DNA of 64,000 nucleotides from Scilla litardierei (Eukaryota > Streptophyta > Magnoliopsida > Asparagales > Asparagaceae), in the NCBI GenBank assembly GCA_030789695.1, contig CM061141.1, positions 199,257,600 to 199,321,599 on the forward strand, written 5' to 3'. Positions 47,593-60,610 of the stretch are shown here, piece by piece. Below the pieces are notes generated by a model that saw only the letters and a program-made list of their open reading frames with translations, was not told the DNA's origin and did not search any database. The position numbers were made by a program, and so were the translations under genes. Position 1 is the stretch's first letter, and every line of letters starts with the position of its first letter.

Positions 47593-50054
47593 TGTCACGC
47601 CCCGCTTCCCAAAAATGTGGAGGCGAGACGTGAGAAGGTCCGCTCAGACTTGAAGCTGAAAAGCCGCAAGTCCGATAAGCGTCAAATAGAACTACAAATG
47701 GCAGGTCCTTGCAATGCAATACGGAACAACAATAATAACTAGAAGGAGAGACAGATAAAATGTTCAATCTCAGATTATCCATTAATTAAATTACAATATC
47801 ACAGAAAAGCCACCAGGCTAAAAGGAAAAGAGTCTAAGGCCCAAACATGGCCAACAAGGTATAACATACATACAAAGGTGCCACGCACCAACAACTAACA
47901 TCAAACCTAAACAAAGAAGTGAACACGAGCGGTCTTCAAGACAGGCCCCTGGTGTCCACTCACCACCACAGCAAACATCAGCATCAACAACACCCATATC
48001 CCCTGCAACAAAGCTCTGGCTCTGGGTCTAACATGTGACACCCAAAAGAGAGAGGGGCACATGTCAGCAAGTCTGGAAAGACTTGTGCAAGGAAACTGAA
48101 AGAAAGGTAAACTAGCAACCTAACAGTTATAGTATGATGCATGGCATGGCAAGTATAGTATGGAAGTGGCAAGTAAAGTACAAGTAGCAAGTAACAAGTA
48201 TGTCAGGGATAACAAGTTTTACAAGTAAGACACGGGCAAGTACAAGTGGTAAGTGTGACAAGTATTGTCAAGTAACAGGTACAAGGGATCACCCACACAT
48301 GGATGCCCTATTGCCCGCAGGCTGTATTCAAGTACAAGGGATCACTCAACGAGTGCCCTATTGCCCGCAGGCTGTGTTGAGCTCGTCTTCTGGAACACGA
48401 GCCAGAAAGTGTATTTAACAAGTATGGCGTAGGGGTGCACCTAGCCGGAACAAGTAGCACTAGTATGTAGCGATGCTACGCAATCACGATGAGTATTTAA
48501 GTATGCAATGACATGAGCAGATATTCGCGTACCGTTAATAGAAATTAAACGTGACAGGCAAAATGCAATGGCATGAACAATATTCACGTACCGTTTATTT
48601 AAATTAAACATGACAGGCAAAATGCAATGGCATGAACAATATTCGCGTACCGTTTATTTAAATTAAACATGGCAGTTAAAATGCAATAGCAGTTAAGGAT
48701 GCATGGATGACATGAACAGTTAACACGCATACCATTAAGGAAAAGTAAACGTGTCATACAGGCATGATGAGGGTGACGGACCAAGCTTCGTTGTCAAGCT
48801 AGGTCAATGGCGTCTAAACGGCTATCCTTTCACCGTCTAGTCTCTTTTACGCTAAAGCAAGGTAAATGGCCTAAAACATGGCCCAAATCAAGAGATGCAA
48901 GTTTCACTTGCCTGGCACCGAGGAGAACGATCAACGAAGGCACATCACACAAATTGTTATCTACGGGAATGGATCACTGTCAAGGAAAAACAACATTAGA
49001 ATGGTAACTAATCCGTATTCACAATCGAACCCTATGATTTCTAATGATCCATTTTATTAGGGTTTCACAAATATCAAGTGTGGGTTATGAGATTATTAAA
49101 GGAAGAATACTACCCGTGAAGAAGCGGAGGAACGGTGCCGAGCAACCACGGCAACGGAAGAACGATCCGGCTCAGATCTGGAAATGAGGGAAAATCTGGA
49201 GAAATGGGTTTGGATGAGGCTTTTGGGGATTTGATGGGGGTTTGTGGTTGAGGAGAGGTAGGATATGTGAAATGAGGGTTTGGATGATGATGGATGAGCT
49301 TGGGATGAAGGATCAATGGTTTGGGGAAGAAGGGGGCTCAATGGGGGAGAAATTAGGGTTTTAGGTCGTGAGGAAGAAGAAGAAAACGTTTGGAGGGGTA
49401 TTTATAGAGTTTGGTGGCGGCTAGGGCAAAACTAGGGTTTCCTGGGCTGATTAGTCGGTCAAAGAAGGATTGGTGACCGACTAGTTGAGGATCTAGTCGG
49501 TCGGTCGTTCAACATGGACCGACTAAGAGTAAACAGTAGCTCGCTCAGGAAAACTGGACTATGAGTTAGTCGGTCTGAGAAGGATTCATGATCGACTAGT
49601 TTAGCATCTAGTCGGTCGATGGTTGTTCTTAGACCGACTAAGAGTAAACAGTAGCTCCAGAAAAATTGATTGAATGAACTAGTTGGTTCCAGTTGATTTC
49701 CTGACCGACTAGATTGGAATCTAGTCGGTCGATTGATCTTCTTGAACCAACTAACGTGCACGAAAAGTCTCGAAATGGAGCGTGAAGGTCCGGGATGAAT
49801 TCTAAGGTTTCTAGGATCAACCTATCGCTAAGATATGATCGATATGAAGCTCGTCATGAGTGACTTACTCCGAGTTCAATGATTCTAAGGAAGAAGCTAG
49901 AAGATCACATCAAAAGGAATGAAAACGAAAGTTAGGAAATCTCAACGAGATGAATGAAAGCGAGAACTATGGAAATGGAAACCACACAAGGAGAGAACCC
50001 ACCATCACAAGCAAAACACACTGATAATCCAATCATACAAAACCAGTCGTTACA
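47593..50054 (-). repeat. Type E LTR, right (5' LTR)
   Basis: Second copy of the 41325-43786 LTR, offset 6,268 bases, with the same features in the same places. Confidence 0.95.
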
Positions 50055-50059
50055 TCGAG
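50055..50059. repeat. Target site duplication TCGAG (right)
   Basis: Second copy of the five-base duplication of the type E element. Confidence 0.95.
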
Positions 50060-52330
50060 GCTCGGGATCGCTCAGGCTCTAGAAGAAGCAAGGATCTCAG
50101 GCTCTGATGGGGATTTGGGGTCGGTTGCTGAGGAAGAGGGGCATCTCGCATGGAAGAGCTTCACTCCAGTTCATCCGCAGGCAAGGATCTGAGCTATTTT
50201 CATTTCAAACCTCATTTCACCATTTTTGAAGAGCTTCAACTCATCCCCTGAGCTAACTTCTTTCATTCCCTTAGCTTCTTGCCTGAGCTTCTCGCCTGAG
50301 CTTCTCGCCTACGGATTCTTCTCGCCTGAGCCCTTGGAGCAAGAGGCAAGCGGCCTACGGATTCTTCTTGGTTGGTTATTAAACTGAAAACTTATTATTC
50401 AGCAGCAACACAGGTTGTTCATAACCAGTTTGTTGTAATGCCTAAAAGAAATAGAACTTATTGATCACAATTTTCATGAAATTTATGTTTCAGCAGGTCA
50501 TGAAATTTACACTGCGTTTCCTTGAAAATTTACATTCTCTAACAGCATTTTTTGGGTTAATTATCAAAACTACAAATATGTTTCAGCTTTTTGGGTTAAT
50601 TTTTTTGGGTTAATTATCAAATAATATCAAAATGCTATCCTATGAGAAAAATACCTTAAATTTCATTGGTATCATGGTATCATTTTGTTATTTTGGAACT
50701 TAAAGGTAGTATTGTGGGAAAAAAGCTGAAACATAAAGGTAGTTTTCTGGATGTAAACTACAAATATGTTTGCTGCATGATAACCGTGAACAATATATTA
50801 TTTGTCCACTTGAATGGATGTAAACTATTTCAGTATTCTCCCCCATGATAACAGTGAACAATATATAATTTGATGGCTTTGATCATGTTCTGTAGTGCTT
50901 AGCATAAGGTCACCAACTTTGACAGGGGTTCATCTATGATTTAAGCGGAGAAGCCAGTCATTACTTAGTTAGTTGTTTAATTACTACTAACTTGATGCTA
51001 CTTATGTATTACTACGACTGACATAAAAAGCCTGGCACAATACATTGGGCAGTGGAGTTCATATGCTATGTTTCATATCATCAAAATAGTACAAATTTCT
51101 CATATAACTAACATTTTCCATTGGTTGATGGTATCCACAAGTAACATAGAAGAATAGCTTGCAATGACACTACAATCTGACGCGATGAACCTACAATTGT
51201 GAGTTCTGTTTCAGCAGCACTGTAGCCACATGACCAAAAATTTTATTTTGGGTCATCATGTCCCATAACTTCCTTAAATTTTATTTTTTTGATATCGATG
51301 AGCTGTTTTCATTTCAAACCTCATTTCACCATTTTTGAAGAGCTTCAATTCATGTTGCAGGGAAGAGCTTCTCGCCTGATCTAACTTCTTTCATCGCCTG
51401 AGCTTCTCGCCTAAGGAATTTGGCAAGAGGGTACGCAGTGATTTTGGTTAGGGCATTGACTAATTTTTGGTCAATAAATTTCAGCTTCCTTATACTAAAG
51501 TAGCTTGAGTTTCCTTATGATGAATTTTAGGAATTTGGAGTTTTCTCGCCTTGGCATTCTTCTCGCCTGAGCCCTTGGAGAAGGAAGAAGCAAGACGCAT
51601 CTCGCAGCAAGAGGCAAGGGGCATTCTTCTCGCAATTGGTTGGTTTGAAATTGGTTGGTTTTTGTAATTTTTTTTCCATTTTGCATACATTATCCCTTTT
51701 CAGCATGGTTTTTAAACTGAAAACATTGTAATTTTAGTATAATCTTACTGAACTCTTACATATGTTCAGTAACATTGTATTCCATTTTGAAGGCATTCTG
51801 TTCATTTCATTTCATTTCTCCAAAAAAATTTCAGATGGATTGAATTGTAGAATGAAAATCATAGTTTTTATGGCTTTATGGTACATTCGTCTGTAATTTT
51901 AAAATGAAACATGATGGTAGGTTTAGAGAAGAGAAGATTGAATGTTCTTAACCTTTTTGTTGTAATGCCTAAAAGAAATAGAACTTATTTTCGTTAGAGT
52001 ACATAATTATGATTGAATGTAAAACTATGATTTTCATTCTACAATTCAATGTTAAAACAAACGCATATAAACATGAAAAGAGCAGCAACATAGGGTAAGG
52101 GTTTATATCTAGAAAATAAAATGGAACTACATTTTGAAGAAACTCTCCTAGGGGAAAATGATTCAAAACAATCATTGCGTTTCCTTGAAAATTTACATTC
52201 TCTAACAACATTTTTATTATTACGTAACATATTTGGATTGTCCTTTGGGTCATCATGTCCCATAACTTCCTTAAATTTTATTTTTTTATATCCATTCTGC
52301 CTATATTTGTTTTTTTCCTCTTTTCTCAAT
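50060..52330 (+). repeat. Helitron interior with a diverged tandem duplication
   Basis: Four blocks occur twice in the same order: catttcaaacctcatttcac (50200, 51310), ttgtaatgcctaaaagaaat (50433, 51960), gcgtttccttgaaaatttac (50514, 52178) and gggtcatcatgtcccataac (51252, 52246). So an original segment of about 1-1.5 kb was duplicated and the halves have diverged by indels. The repeated ttctcgcctgagc motif (50280-50340, 51400-51570) adds a local repeat. No gene is recognised; 50060-50180 may be a piece of an exon. Confidence 0.7.
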
Positions 52331-53629
52331 TTCAATTATGAGCTTGAACCGAAAAGATCCATCTGAAAAGCTTCCCTTCTGACGTATCAGCTGAAAAATT
52401 GGAAAAATTGACAGGGATATTTTTGATAATTATGTTATGCACAAAAATATACCCATTTTGATAATTATCCCTTTTCAATTTATGGAAAAATTGGTTTATT
52501 TTGGTTTGGTGCTAATACGGTTAGCTATTCCATTTCTTTATTTCTGATGCAATAACCTCCTTCAGGATTTACATTGTTTTTTTTTGACTGGGAAGATGAC
52601 AGTTGCATAACATAATTTGTTTAGGTTTAGGATTCCATTTCTTTATAGATGACAGTTGCATACAAGAAATTCCTTATAGATGACAGTCAAAAAGTGACAG
52701 GGTTATGTTATTCCATTTCTTAGCTATTCCATTACTCCTTATAATATCTGACGCTATTCAATTTCTTTATTTCTGATGCAATAACATCCTTCAGGATTTA
52801 CATTGTTTTTTTGTTGAGGATTAGGATTCCATTTGCATACAAAGCTCATAATTGGGTTATTCCATTTCTTTATTTCTGATGCAGTAACATCCTTAAGTAA
52901 TCTCTTTTTCCATGTTGACTTATGTCTGATAATTGCTTTATCAAGTTAATTTACCTGTATCATCTAAATTAGAACCTACTAAATTAGAACCTACTAAAAA
53001 ACATTGACATAAAGAAATGTCTGCTAACTGGTTTATTTTCGTTAGAGTCCATAATTGTTTTAACATTGACATTTTGTAACATGGAATGATCACAACTAAA
53101 ACTTTTGCAAGCAATTTTGTAAGAATTATTGTAGTAGTGTTATAACAATGAAAAATATGAAAAACATGAAGTCTTCTGTTTTTGCAATATAAATAGATTT
53201 TACATACAAAAAAGTCTTTTTCGTCATCTAGCCTATTTTGCAAATGTTTATTGAACTTTTCATCTTTCTTTGCTTTGGTCCTTTGTTTGCGTGGTTGTGT
53301 GGCTTGACATCAGAGATCTCAATATTTCAATCCTGTTATATATTTGGTTCGAACTATGGTAATTGTTTCAGAAAGAAAATTTGGTTGACAAGGCCAAGTG
53401 AAGCTTTCACATGTTCAGCATCAAATTGGTAGTCCTATTTATTTAGTTTCACATGCCAAGCGAAGTTCATGTCAGCATTGGCAAGAACAAATTAGATATC
53501 AGCATTCAGGTATCTACTACAACCCACTTTGTTTAGTTTCTTAAAACCATTTTAACAGTGTTATACTTAATTAGATATCAGCACTTCATTTTTAAAATGC
53601 AAGTTACATTATATTAAATTTGTTTTCAG
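52331..53629. other. Helitron interior, A/T-rich, short repeats
   Basis: No gene is seen. tatttctgatgcaataac plus ccttcaggatttacattg occurs near 52541 and 52770 with a partial third copy at 52869, and tagatgacagttgcata near 52590-52690. The last 100 bases look like intron leading to the exon at 53630. Confidence 0.5.
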
Positions 53630-53995
53630 GATCCAACCTGTCTATGTTGTGGATGTGGCCGCTACTATCATAGCTTCATTGAAGGATGATGGTACCAGTA
53701 TGGGGAAGATCTATGAGCTTGGTGGGCCAGATGTTTATAGCATACATGAATTGGTAAGATTTGTAAAAATCCTTGCCTTTTGTTTCTTGGTCTGCTTCAT
53801 GATCTTGAGTGAATCTTATAGTGAGGGGGTGTCAAATACTGAGATGATAAAGATTTATTGGTCATGGCCAGAGTTGTTCCATTGGTACCAATTCCAATTA
53901 TATTTTCTGTTGCACTTGCAGGCAGAGCTGATGTATGACACGATCCGTGAATGGCCACGATATGTGAAGATTCCTTTTCCCATTGCCGCAACTTG
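53630..53995 (+). pseudogene. Captured fragment of a complex I 39-kDa subunit gene (NDUFA9-like)
   Basis: Two exon pieces are seen. The first, 53630-53753, encodes 41 residues beginning IQPVYVVDVA and including GTSMGKIYELGGPDVYSIHE; the second, 53922-53995, begins AELMYDTIREWPRY. These are highly characteristic of mitochondrial NADH dehydrogenase alpha subcomplex subunit 9, an SDR-fold accessory subunit. They are separated by a 168-base intron with GT and CAG ends in phase 0; the first exon is preceded by a tttgttttcag acceptor and the second followed by GTGAG. The rest of the gene (N-terminal NAD-binding part and C-terminus) is missing, so this is not functional. Retained introns show DNA-level capture by the Helitron. 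Confidence 0.88.
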
Positions 53996-55780
53996 GTGAG
54001 TTCATATATGCATATTCCAGCAAGAAACATGTATGCAGATTCTTTTTCTGTTGTTGAATCATCCAACTATTTGTTCAAGTGTGTCATATAAAATAACTAA
54101 ATTTCAACTGGCACAGCATTCTGAAGATTGTTGTCAGTTGCATTGAGTTCCCACAGCTCTGTTGAACTCTTCACATCTGCACCAATATAGATGAAATAGG
54201 TTGAGACTTTGCAATTTTGATTTAAAGAAGCTGGGTATAGATCGGATTTTTAGGGTTGTGAAAGGGGACGTGGGCCTGCAAATATGTTTTCAGGCAGGCG
54301 GTCGGGATAGGACTGAATTTGAGTACTCCTTTGAAGGGGGTTTTGAAAAGAACAATCTTTTTGCCTTTAAGCTAAGTTTTAGAAATAATTTTAAAAATAG
54401 ATTAAGTTGGAAAAATTTTACAGAAATGGGCCATGTTGGGAAAAAAATTTTGCGTTGTTAGAGGGGCCGACAAACAAAAATCTTATTGGTAAATTATATT
54501 AACTTGATTATTAATGTTTTTATTTTTGAAAGTCTTTATGCTAATAATTTGTTCAATTTCATGCACAAGTTTCATTTTTTGACGGAATGGATCAAAGTTC
54601 TTACATATTTCATATTAGATTAGTATGCTTTAATGACGATTTGTGAATATATATATTATTAATCATAAAGGAAAAAACCAATGTTCTCTAGAAGTAGATT
54701 ATTATTGTTCATAAGCAATGATTGTTCCCCAATTCCATCATTCAAAATTCATCTCATATCCAGATGTTCAGTTTGCTCTTGAATACATGGTAAAAACCTG
54801 AATTTTTAGAATAATTCAGATTTAGAATAATCAAATCTGAATTCAAGAGCAAACTGTTTGCTCTTGAATTCAGATTTATTTAGAGCAAACTGTTACTATG
54901 CCCCTAACAGGATGTTAGCATCCTATTAACATCCAATTCAAATTTTTCATCCAATCCAAAAATCCTTAAATGAATTCAGTTTTTGAATTGGACTGTTACA
55001 ATACTTAAACCTAATTAACATCCAATTCAAAATGGTATTAGGTTAACTGAATCCTAAAATGAATTTGTTTATGAATTGGTTTATGAATTTGAAAGACCAT
55101 CATTTGTATTTTCAGTATTCATTTTCGATCATGGGGTTTGTGGAGTATATTTTTTTAGTTAAAGTTGAGACATGTTTCTGCAGTTAGAATGATGATCTTA
55201 TAGATTTTATTAGGAAGATTTGTTTAGTTGTGCTTTTTTAAAACTGTAGTTAAAGTTTTTTTCTTACCATGGGCATTCGCTTGAATTTTGTTCAAAAATA
55301 TGTGTTGTAAATTCGTGATTGTTCAGCATTTCTTAAGAAAATGAATTTGAATAAATTAGAAACTTAGTAAATTTTTGTTGCCATCTTGAGCTTAAAGATC
55401 ATAAGAAATCTGTTTATTTTCTCTCATCTTCCTCTTTTAATTGCCTCAATTTTGTTGTAATACTGTTGTTTTTGCCTTTTTGTAGCATGAATTAATGTAA
55501 TGTGAGCTGGAATTTTGTTTGGAGATATTTGATTGTTTGTATTTTTTGGTGGATCAATAATTGATTCAGGATTATTTAAATCATTTGATTGCATTTTTGA
55601 GTAAATTTATTGGAGACTGATATCTTCGCCTCTCGAATTTGTCATGTTTTTCTTTAACTTGAATTGATAGGTTATTATGTGCATCTTTTAATTTTAGGAG
55701 GATTATTAATTCTAGATGATTACTATCTGATGGTTTTGGATGCAAGTTATACGGTAAATTTGAGGAGGCGAGATTAGTTA
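53996..55780. other. Helitron interior, no gene recognised; foldback at 54833-54877
   Basis: A short open stretch near 54201-54461 has no familiar domain. A perfect foldback with 22-base arms and a one-base centre lies at 54833-54877, inside a region where caaactg, aattcag and tccaattcaaa motifs repeat (54760-55060). The rest is A/T-rich, intron-like sequence. Confidence 0.5.
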
Positions 55781-55784
55781 TTGC

Positions 55785-56212
55785 TTGCACATGCCAGAGC
55801 TGAGTGTGGTGTTGGAGGACCTGCCGACGAGGGCGGAGGTCAATGGATGGTATGCGTGAGGCCTCTACTTCTACTTTCTGTATGTGTTCCTGCTGTCGGT
55901 GCCATTCTCACTGATGGTCGCTTAGGGAGCCTATTACATACTGTCTACGCCGCTGGCGGTCAATGCCCATGAGGTAGCCTGCCACCGTAATGAGACTATG
56001 CTGTGAGTAAATTATTATTGTTATTGTTATTATTATTAACTACATTTTTGGTGATTAGATTGGTGACGATTTAGATCCAATGCATACCAACCCCTTGCTG
56101 CTGGCATCTTCGTCAAGCTCCACCGGCAATGCAATCCTTGCACTTACTTCTGTCTCAAGAACATGCTAAAAGATTGCCCAATCGCTGAGCATCTGCGAGA
56201 GTTTCCAGTATG
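55785..56212 (+). pseudogene. Exon-like fragments of an unrecognised captured gene
   Basis: Base composition rises to near-coding GC in two blocks, 55785-55990 and 56062-56212, separated by an A/T-rich part with an acceptor-like ttggtgattag. The first block can be read as a hydrophobic stretch (LYFYFLYVFLLSVPFSL, a possible membrane helix) with stops; the second as YQPLAAGIFVKLHRQCNPC and onward, ending before a gtatgtat donor-like site. I do not recognise either. The frames are broken, so this is gene debris. Confidence 0.4.
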
Positions 56213-56980
56213 TATCTATTCTTCCCTCTTTATTTTCCCTTTTATTGAAATATAAAAATAATATACTTCCTGATGTAAACCCTCCATCTATTTGCAGATC
56301 ACAAATTTCAAATTTTTTGTTACATTTATGTAATTCAGGGCCTTCTTTTCTACTGATCATTTTCTTTTTACTACCTTGCCAACTGATAGAAATAAATGTA
56401 ACTCAGAGATGAAAATGAGTGATCGAGGTCAAATGAGGATTCTATGATTCAGAAATTGCATATTTGGCCTTCAAGTGAGTTTGTGTTAGTTTGCACAGAG
56501 AACGGGTTATACATTCCTCTTTTGCACCAAAACAATACTACCATAAGTACTTGCAAAAATGATGGCTAAATTGTAGCTCTTTAGTTATCAACTATACATT
56601 ATTAATCAGTTTGCAAAGCAAAATACACTGCAGACATGACAACCGTTTGTCCCCTCACGCATTTTGCAGGTTCAAAACACTCCAATTTCCAAAAAAAACT
56701 CATGAAAATTCTGAAGGAAGAACAAAAAAGATGATCAGAGCTTCGATGTGATCTCTCTCATTTGTCGCACAATCCACGCAATGCCTGGCACCTTCAATCT
56801 GTTCTTCCCCATTACAATTGGTCTCTAATTCTCCATCGGTCGGTAATCATTTCATTTCATTTTCTACTCTTCATTCTTCTTCATTCATTTGTTTGATTTG
56901 ATTCTGAACGAACCAACCTCAAAAGTTTTTTTCAGGATGGTTCTCACTGTTGACTTCGCCCAGTGCTAATTGTGTGGCGA

Positions 56981-57260
56981 ATTCGAAGATAATGAGTAGC
57001 ATACTTATCAGCAATCGCTTCGATTTGCTTGCTACTGTTGTCGCCTCGGATCCTCTGGTTGAAAAACATGAGTACCAAGTAGAGGTATAGATGATTGAAA
57101 AAAACATAGCTTTTGTTAAATTCCTGTTTGTTTTTCCTTTTTCAGTGATAAATTTATCATAATTATATGTTTTTGCTGGATGAATATGTTAGTCACCTTA
57201 TGGACCTCATCGTGCATAGTTTGTATAGCAACAAGGAGGTGTGCTGTCGTGAATTATTTA
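56981..57260 (+). pseudogene. Captured fragment of an organellar HSP90 gene
   Basis: The part at 57188-57255 reads VSHLMDLIVHSLYSNKEV then CCREL, matching the start of the HSP90 ATP-binding domain (consensus ...LMDLIV.SLYSNKEVFLREL). The part ending at 57084 reads VEKHEYQVE before a gtatag donor-like site, matching the residues just before it in the chloroplast and mitochondrial HSP90s, which have N-terminal extensions like the one implied here. The A/T-rich intervening 100 bases would be an intron, though its acceptor is not clear. Everything after the first helix is missing; FLREL is altered to CCREL. Non-functional. Confidence 0.75.
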
Positions 57261-60200
57261 GGTGTATGCTTCATTCCACTCATTTTTTGGTGTGTGTATT
57301 TGATTAATTATTGTATTTATTAAATGAGCATTGCAAGTTAAAGTCTTCATGGTGATAAAATTATGCTTTTACAATTGAATGCATATTACTATGTCCAATT
57401 ATTTAAGAAACGTTGAATTTTAGGATATGCAGCAAATTTTGACAATAAGCAGTCAGATTATCTTGCTATTCTCCTGTCTAAAATGGAGTTTTTCAAGTAA
57501 AATATTAACTTTTCATGATCTTCTTGCTGGTTACCATATTAATACTATATTTGGTGCAACAACAATCAAACAAAGAGTTCAAAGTTCATTGAAAAATTTA
57601 AAGCTGAATAATTCTCTTCTGATAGGAATCCTGGGTGACAATCAGTAAAGACATTATGAGACAATTTATAAAAAAATTTCACTTGCACCACAAAAAAGTT
57701 TCATCGTTTAGTAATTTGGTGAGAATGCACCCATAAATTCCTCTAAGTTCATGATTTAGCATTCAATAATCTTTTTAATATCAATTTTTGTGTGTTGCAT
57801 CAATAAATAGTTAGCATATGATCTTCCCTTGCTCAGATTCTCTCCAATATATTCTGGACAACATATTAAAATCACAATCACATATTTCTGCTATAAAAGA
57901 AAGCTGAATGAGGCATCTTTGATTTGAAAACTGGAAAAAGAGAACAACCAAAAATTAAGTTTGATCCGATTGAAACAAAAGGTGAAGCGATACATATTCC
58001 ACTAGATAGAACAATATTTTGGTAGGTGCAAAGTTTCATTAATTTATGCAAAGTAATAATTTATTCAATCCCCAATACAGCAAGTATAGACATTATTTAG
58101 AGTCATAAATCTAGATGTTTAGATGTTTCTCTGTAGGTTTATATAACGTCTAAATAATCCAATTTTCTCTTCACATTTTCAGATCCAGTTGGAATCTAAA
58201 GGTGGGACAATCATCAGTTACGTTTTGCACAAATGGTGTCCTTTTGAGGATATGTAATGGCATTTGAGGAAACTTTTGTTTGCAGTTTTACGACATTGTT
58301 TGCAAATTCAAATTTGCTGACATGATCAAATTTACTGCACGTTGTATGTTGTACAAGCTTTATATGCAAAGCCATTGGATTTCAGCTTTTTTAGAGGACT
58401 AAATTGTGTAGCTTTTCATATTTGAATGAAAATGAGTGCTCTATATGATCTATAGTCCATTTTTGTATTTTCCTTTGGCTGTGCATGATCTAATGTTCCT
58501 ACTCTTCTATGTTACTAACATTGTGAGCATATTGTTTTTTGAAGTTTTGCACTACAAAGGAAATCTTGGAAATACGTAAATTCTTGGTCCTTTTTATGGG
58601 TTCATGATCACGTCTTTTAGCAAATTTTCAATTGAAAACAGTGAGCAAATAAATGTAGGATGGAGTTGGTTGGTAGCTCTTTGTGGGGGTAGGACTCTCT
58701 GTGTCATATTAGCATTTGGTTAAAATTTTGTTGTTAAACATCAACTAGGCTCATGCATTATAGCATCAGTGATGTAGTTGATTTTTCCCCCCACTAGCTC
58801 CTTTTTATTTGAGCTGGTTGAATTTGAACTGATTCGGAATGTGGTGGTCTATGTAGCACGGCTACTCCCACGAGGAAGAGAACCATACCTGATATGTATC
58901 AGCTACACGAATACTCAGAATTCCATGCTCTTATATTTGTTTTCCAGTGTGCTTATCCACAAAGAATCAACTGATGCTTGACTTTTGAAATATGATGGAA
59001 TTCCATGCTCAGCTGACTGTTTTCCTTAAAAAAATTTCCTTTGGGATCACAGTGTCTTGGTGGGTTAAAAGTCTGGATTGTAGCTGCAGTTATGCGGACA
59101 CAAGCACACACACACCCCCAACCACCAGAGCATACACATGCACGTCACATAGAATGTAAACTCAATATTGTGTTCCTGGTGATGGAAGATATCAAGATTT
59201 ATGTTTAATGCATGTTCATTATTTTGTGGCACATCTCTTAAGTTGTTTACTTCTTGCTACTTATAGTTTTTTGATATGGCAACAGATTTGCAACAAGTGA
59301 ACGACAGTGGGTTGAAGCCCAAGTTGAGAATGCTAAACAAAGGCTATTCTCTTAATGTTGCCAGGTTCTTTAATTTGATGATAATGTGACTTGCATCCTA
59401 TTAATAAATGTTGCCAGGTTCTTTAATTTGATGGAGATATCCAAGGCTCACGTCTTCCCAAGAGTCAAGAAGGCCGAGGTGAAAGTTGGAGCGGTGGAAG
59501 GAAGAGTGCTGTGGAATGACAAGTGGCACAGGACGAGATCTTGGTAGTGCAATGGTAGTGCAACGGCAGGTTCGGGAAATCGTCAAGCGCCGCCGCAGGT
59601 TCAAGTAAGGCAGTGCAACGGCAGTGCAAAGCTTGAAGGAGAACATCAATTGCTAGATTCCAAGCTGAATGAAGCTGCAGACATCAAGGGGATGTAAGCA
59701 AATTGGTTCCCTTGCTGTATAATTTTAGATGTAAGCTTTTTGATGTAGCCCAAAAATCAATTGCTAGATTGTTGAATGAAGCTGTAAGCCTTTTGATTTC
59801 TCTGTACAATTTCTTTGTTTAATGTAGTAGCTTCATTTACCCTACATAAAAGAGGGGGGTTTCCCTTTGGAGACTGCTTGATGCTTTGCAGTTTAGCTTG
59901 GTCCATAACTGCTGTAGTTGGGATGTAGGGATGTTTGAATCAAATATATGGATGTACTCCCCAGTATATAACTTCCTCTGTGCTCTCTTTGCTTGGAATC
60001 TTATCATGAAAACCAACATCATGAAATTTAAGTAGTAAAAAGCATGATGTACATCATGTATGTTGAGTCCCACATTTTTGATACTTTTTCGTTAATCTTC
60101 TTAAACTTCAACAATTTATTTAACTTGCTGAAATTCTTTGGTCTCTAAATGGATTCATAATTGCTTTTGTCGACTGTTTTACTTTCCTTTGCTGGAATTT

Positions 60201-60610
60201 GTTTTTGTTTTTTGATATCCTCTTGAACCTTGCTATGGACGTGGTTGATTGATTAATTTCAGCATTTTTTTCTCCATCACTCATCAGTTTGTAGTAAAAT
60301 GTAAAATAAGATTTAACTCAGTTCGACGCTGGTGTAGCTATCTTGCTCAAAGGGTGTCTTACTGATTGTTGGTTTCTGGAGTTGATGTTGGTGGTGCATC
60401 TCTGCACTTTATTAGCTTAAAACCTTCATATTTTAGACATCATTTAACGTAGTAAGCTTCTCAAGCTTTTTCTGTTGAATTTTGTAAGCTGCAGCTACAT
60501 GTTAAGAACAATTAGACCATAATACATTGAGTGGAATTTTTTCTGTTTCTGTAATTGTGTGGGCATTGAATTTGTATTACATGCTATAATTTTTATACAC
60601 ATATTTCCTT
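57261..60610. other. Helitron interior, further exon-like scraps
   Basis: No gene can be named. Short coding-looking pieces occur at 57925-58010 (KTGKREQPKIKFDPIETKGE), 58185-58256 (after a tttcag acceptor, IQLESKGGTIISYVLHKWCP to a stop), and 59285-59350 (SERQWVEAQVENAKQRLF). A 24-base gttgccaggttctttaattt motif is duplicated at 59356 and 59409. 59510-59640 repeats gtgcaacggcag. The remainder is A/T-rich, intron- or UTR-like. Confidence 0.4.

Larger units (their letters stand above)
41325..50054 (-). mobile_element. Complete non-coding LTR retrotransposon (type E) nested in the Helitron
   Basis: Two LTRs of exactly 2,462 bp (41325-43786 and 47593-50054) and TCGAG duplications show a complete, simple insertion. 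Orientation is minus: polypurine tract beside the left LTR, primer-binding-like segment beside the right. The 3.8-kb interior has no gag or pol. I see five substitutions between the LTRs (two near 41884-41895, one near 42345, one near 43321, one near 43487), so it is the youngest insertion here. Confidence 0.96.

Noticed and set aside
53238..53432. 64-residue frame just upstream of the NDUFA9-like exons
   Set aside because: Does not match the preceding part of that protein and has intron-like composition.
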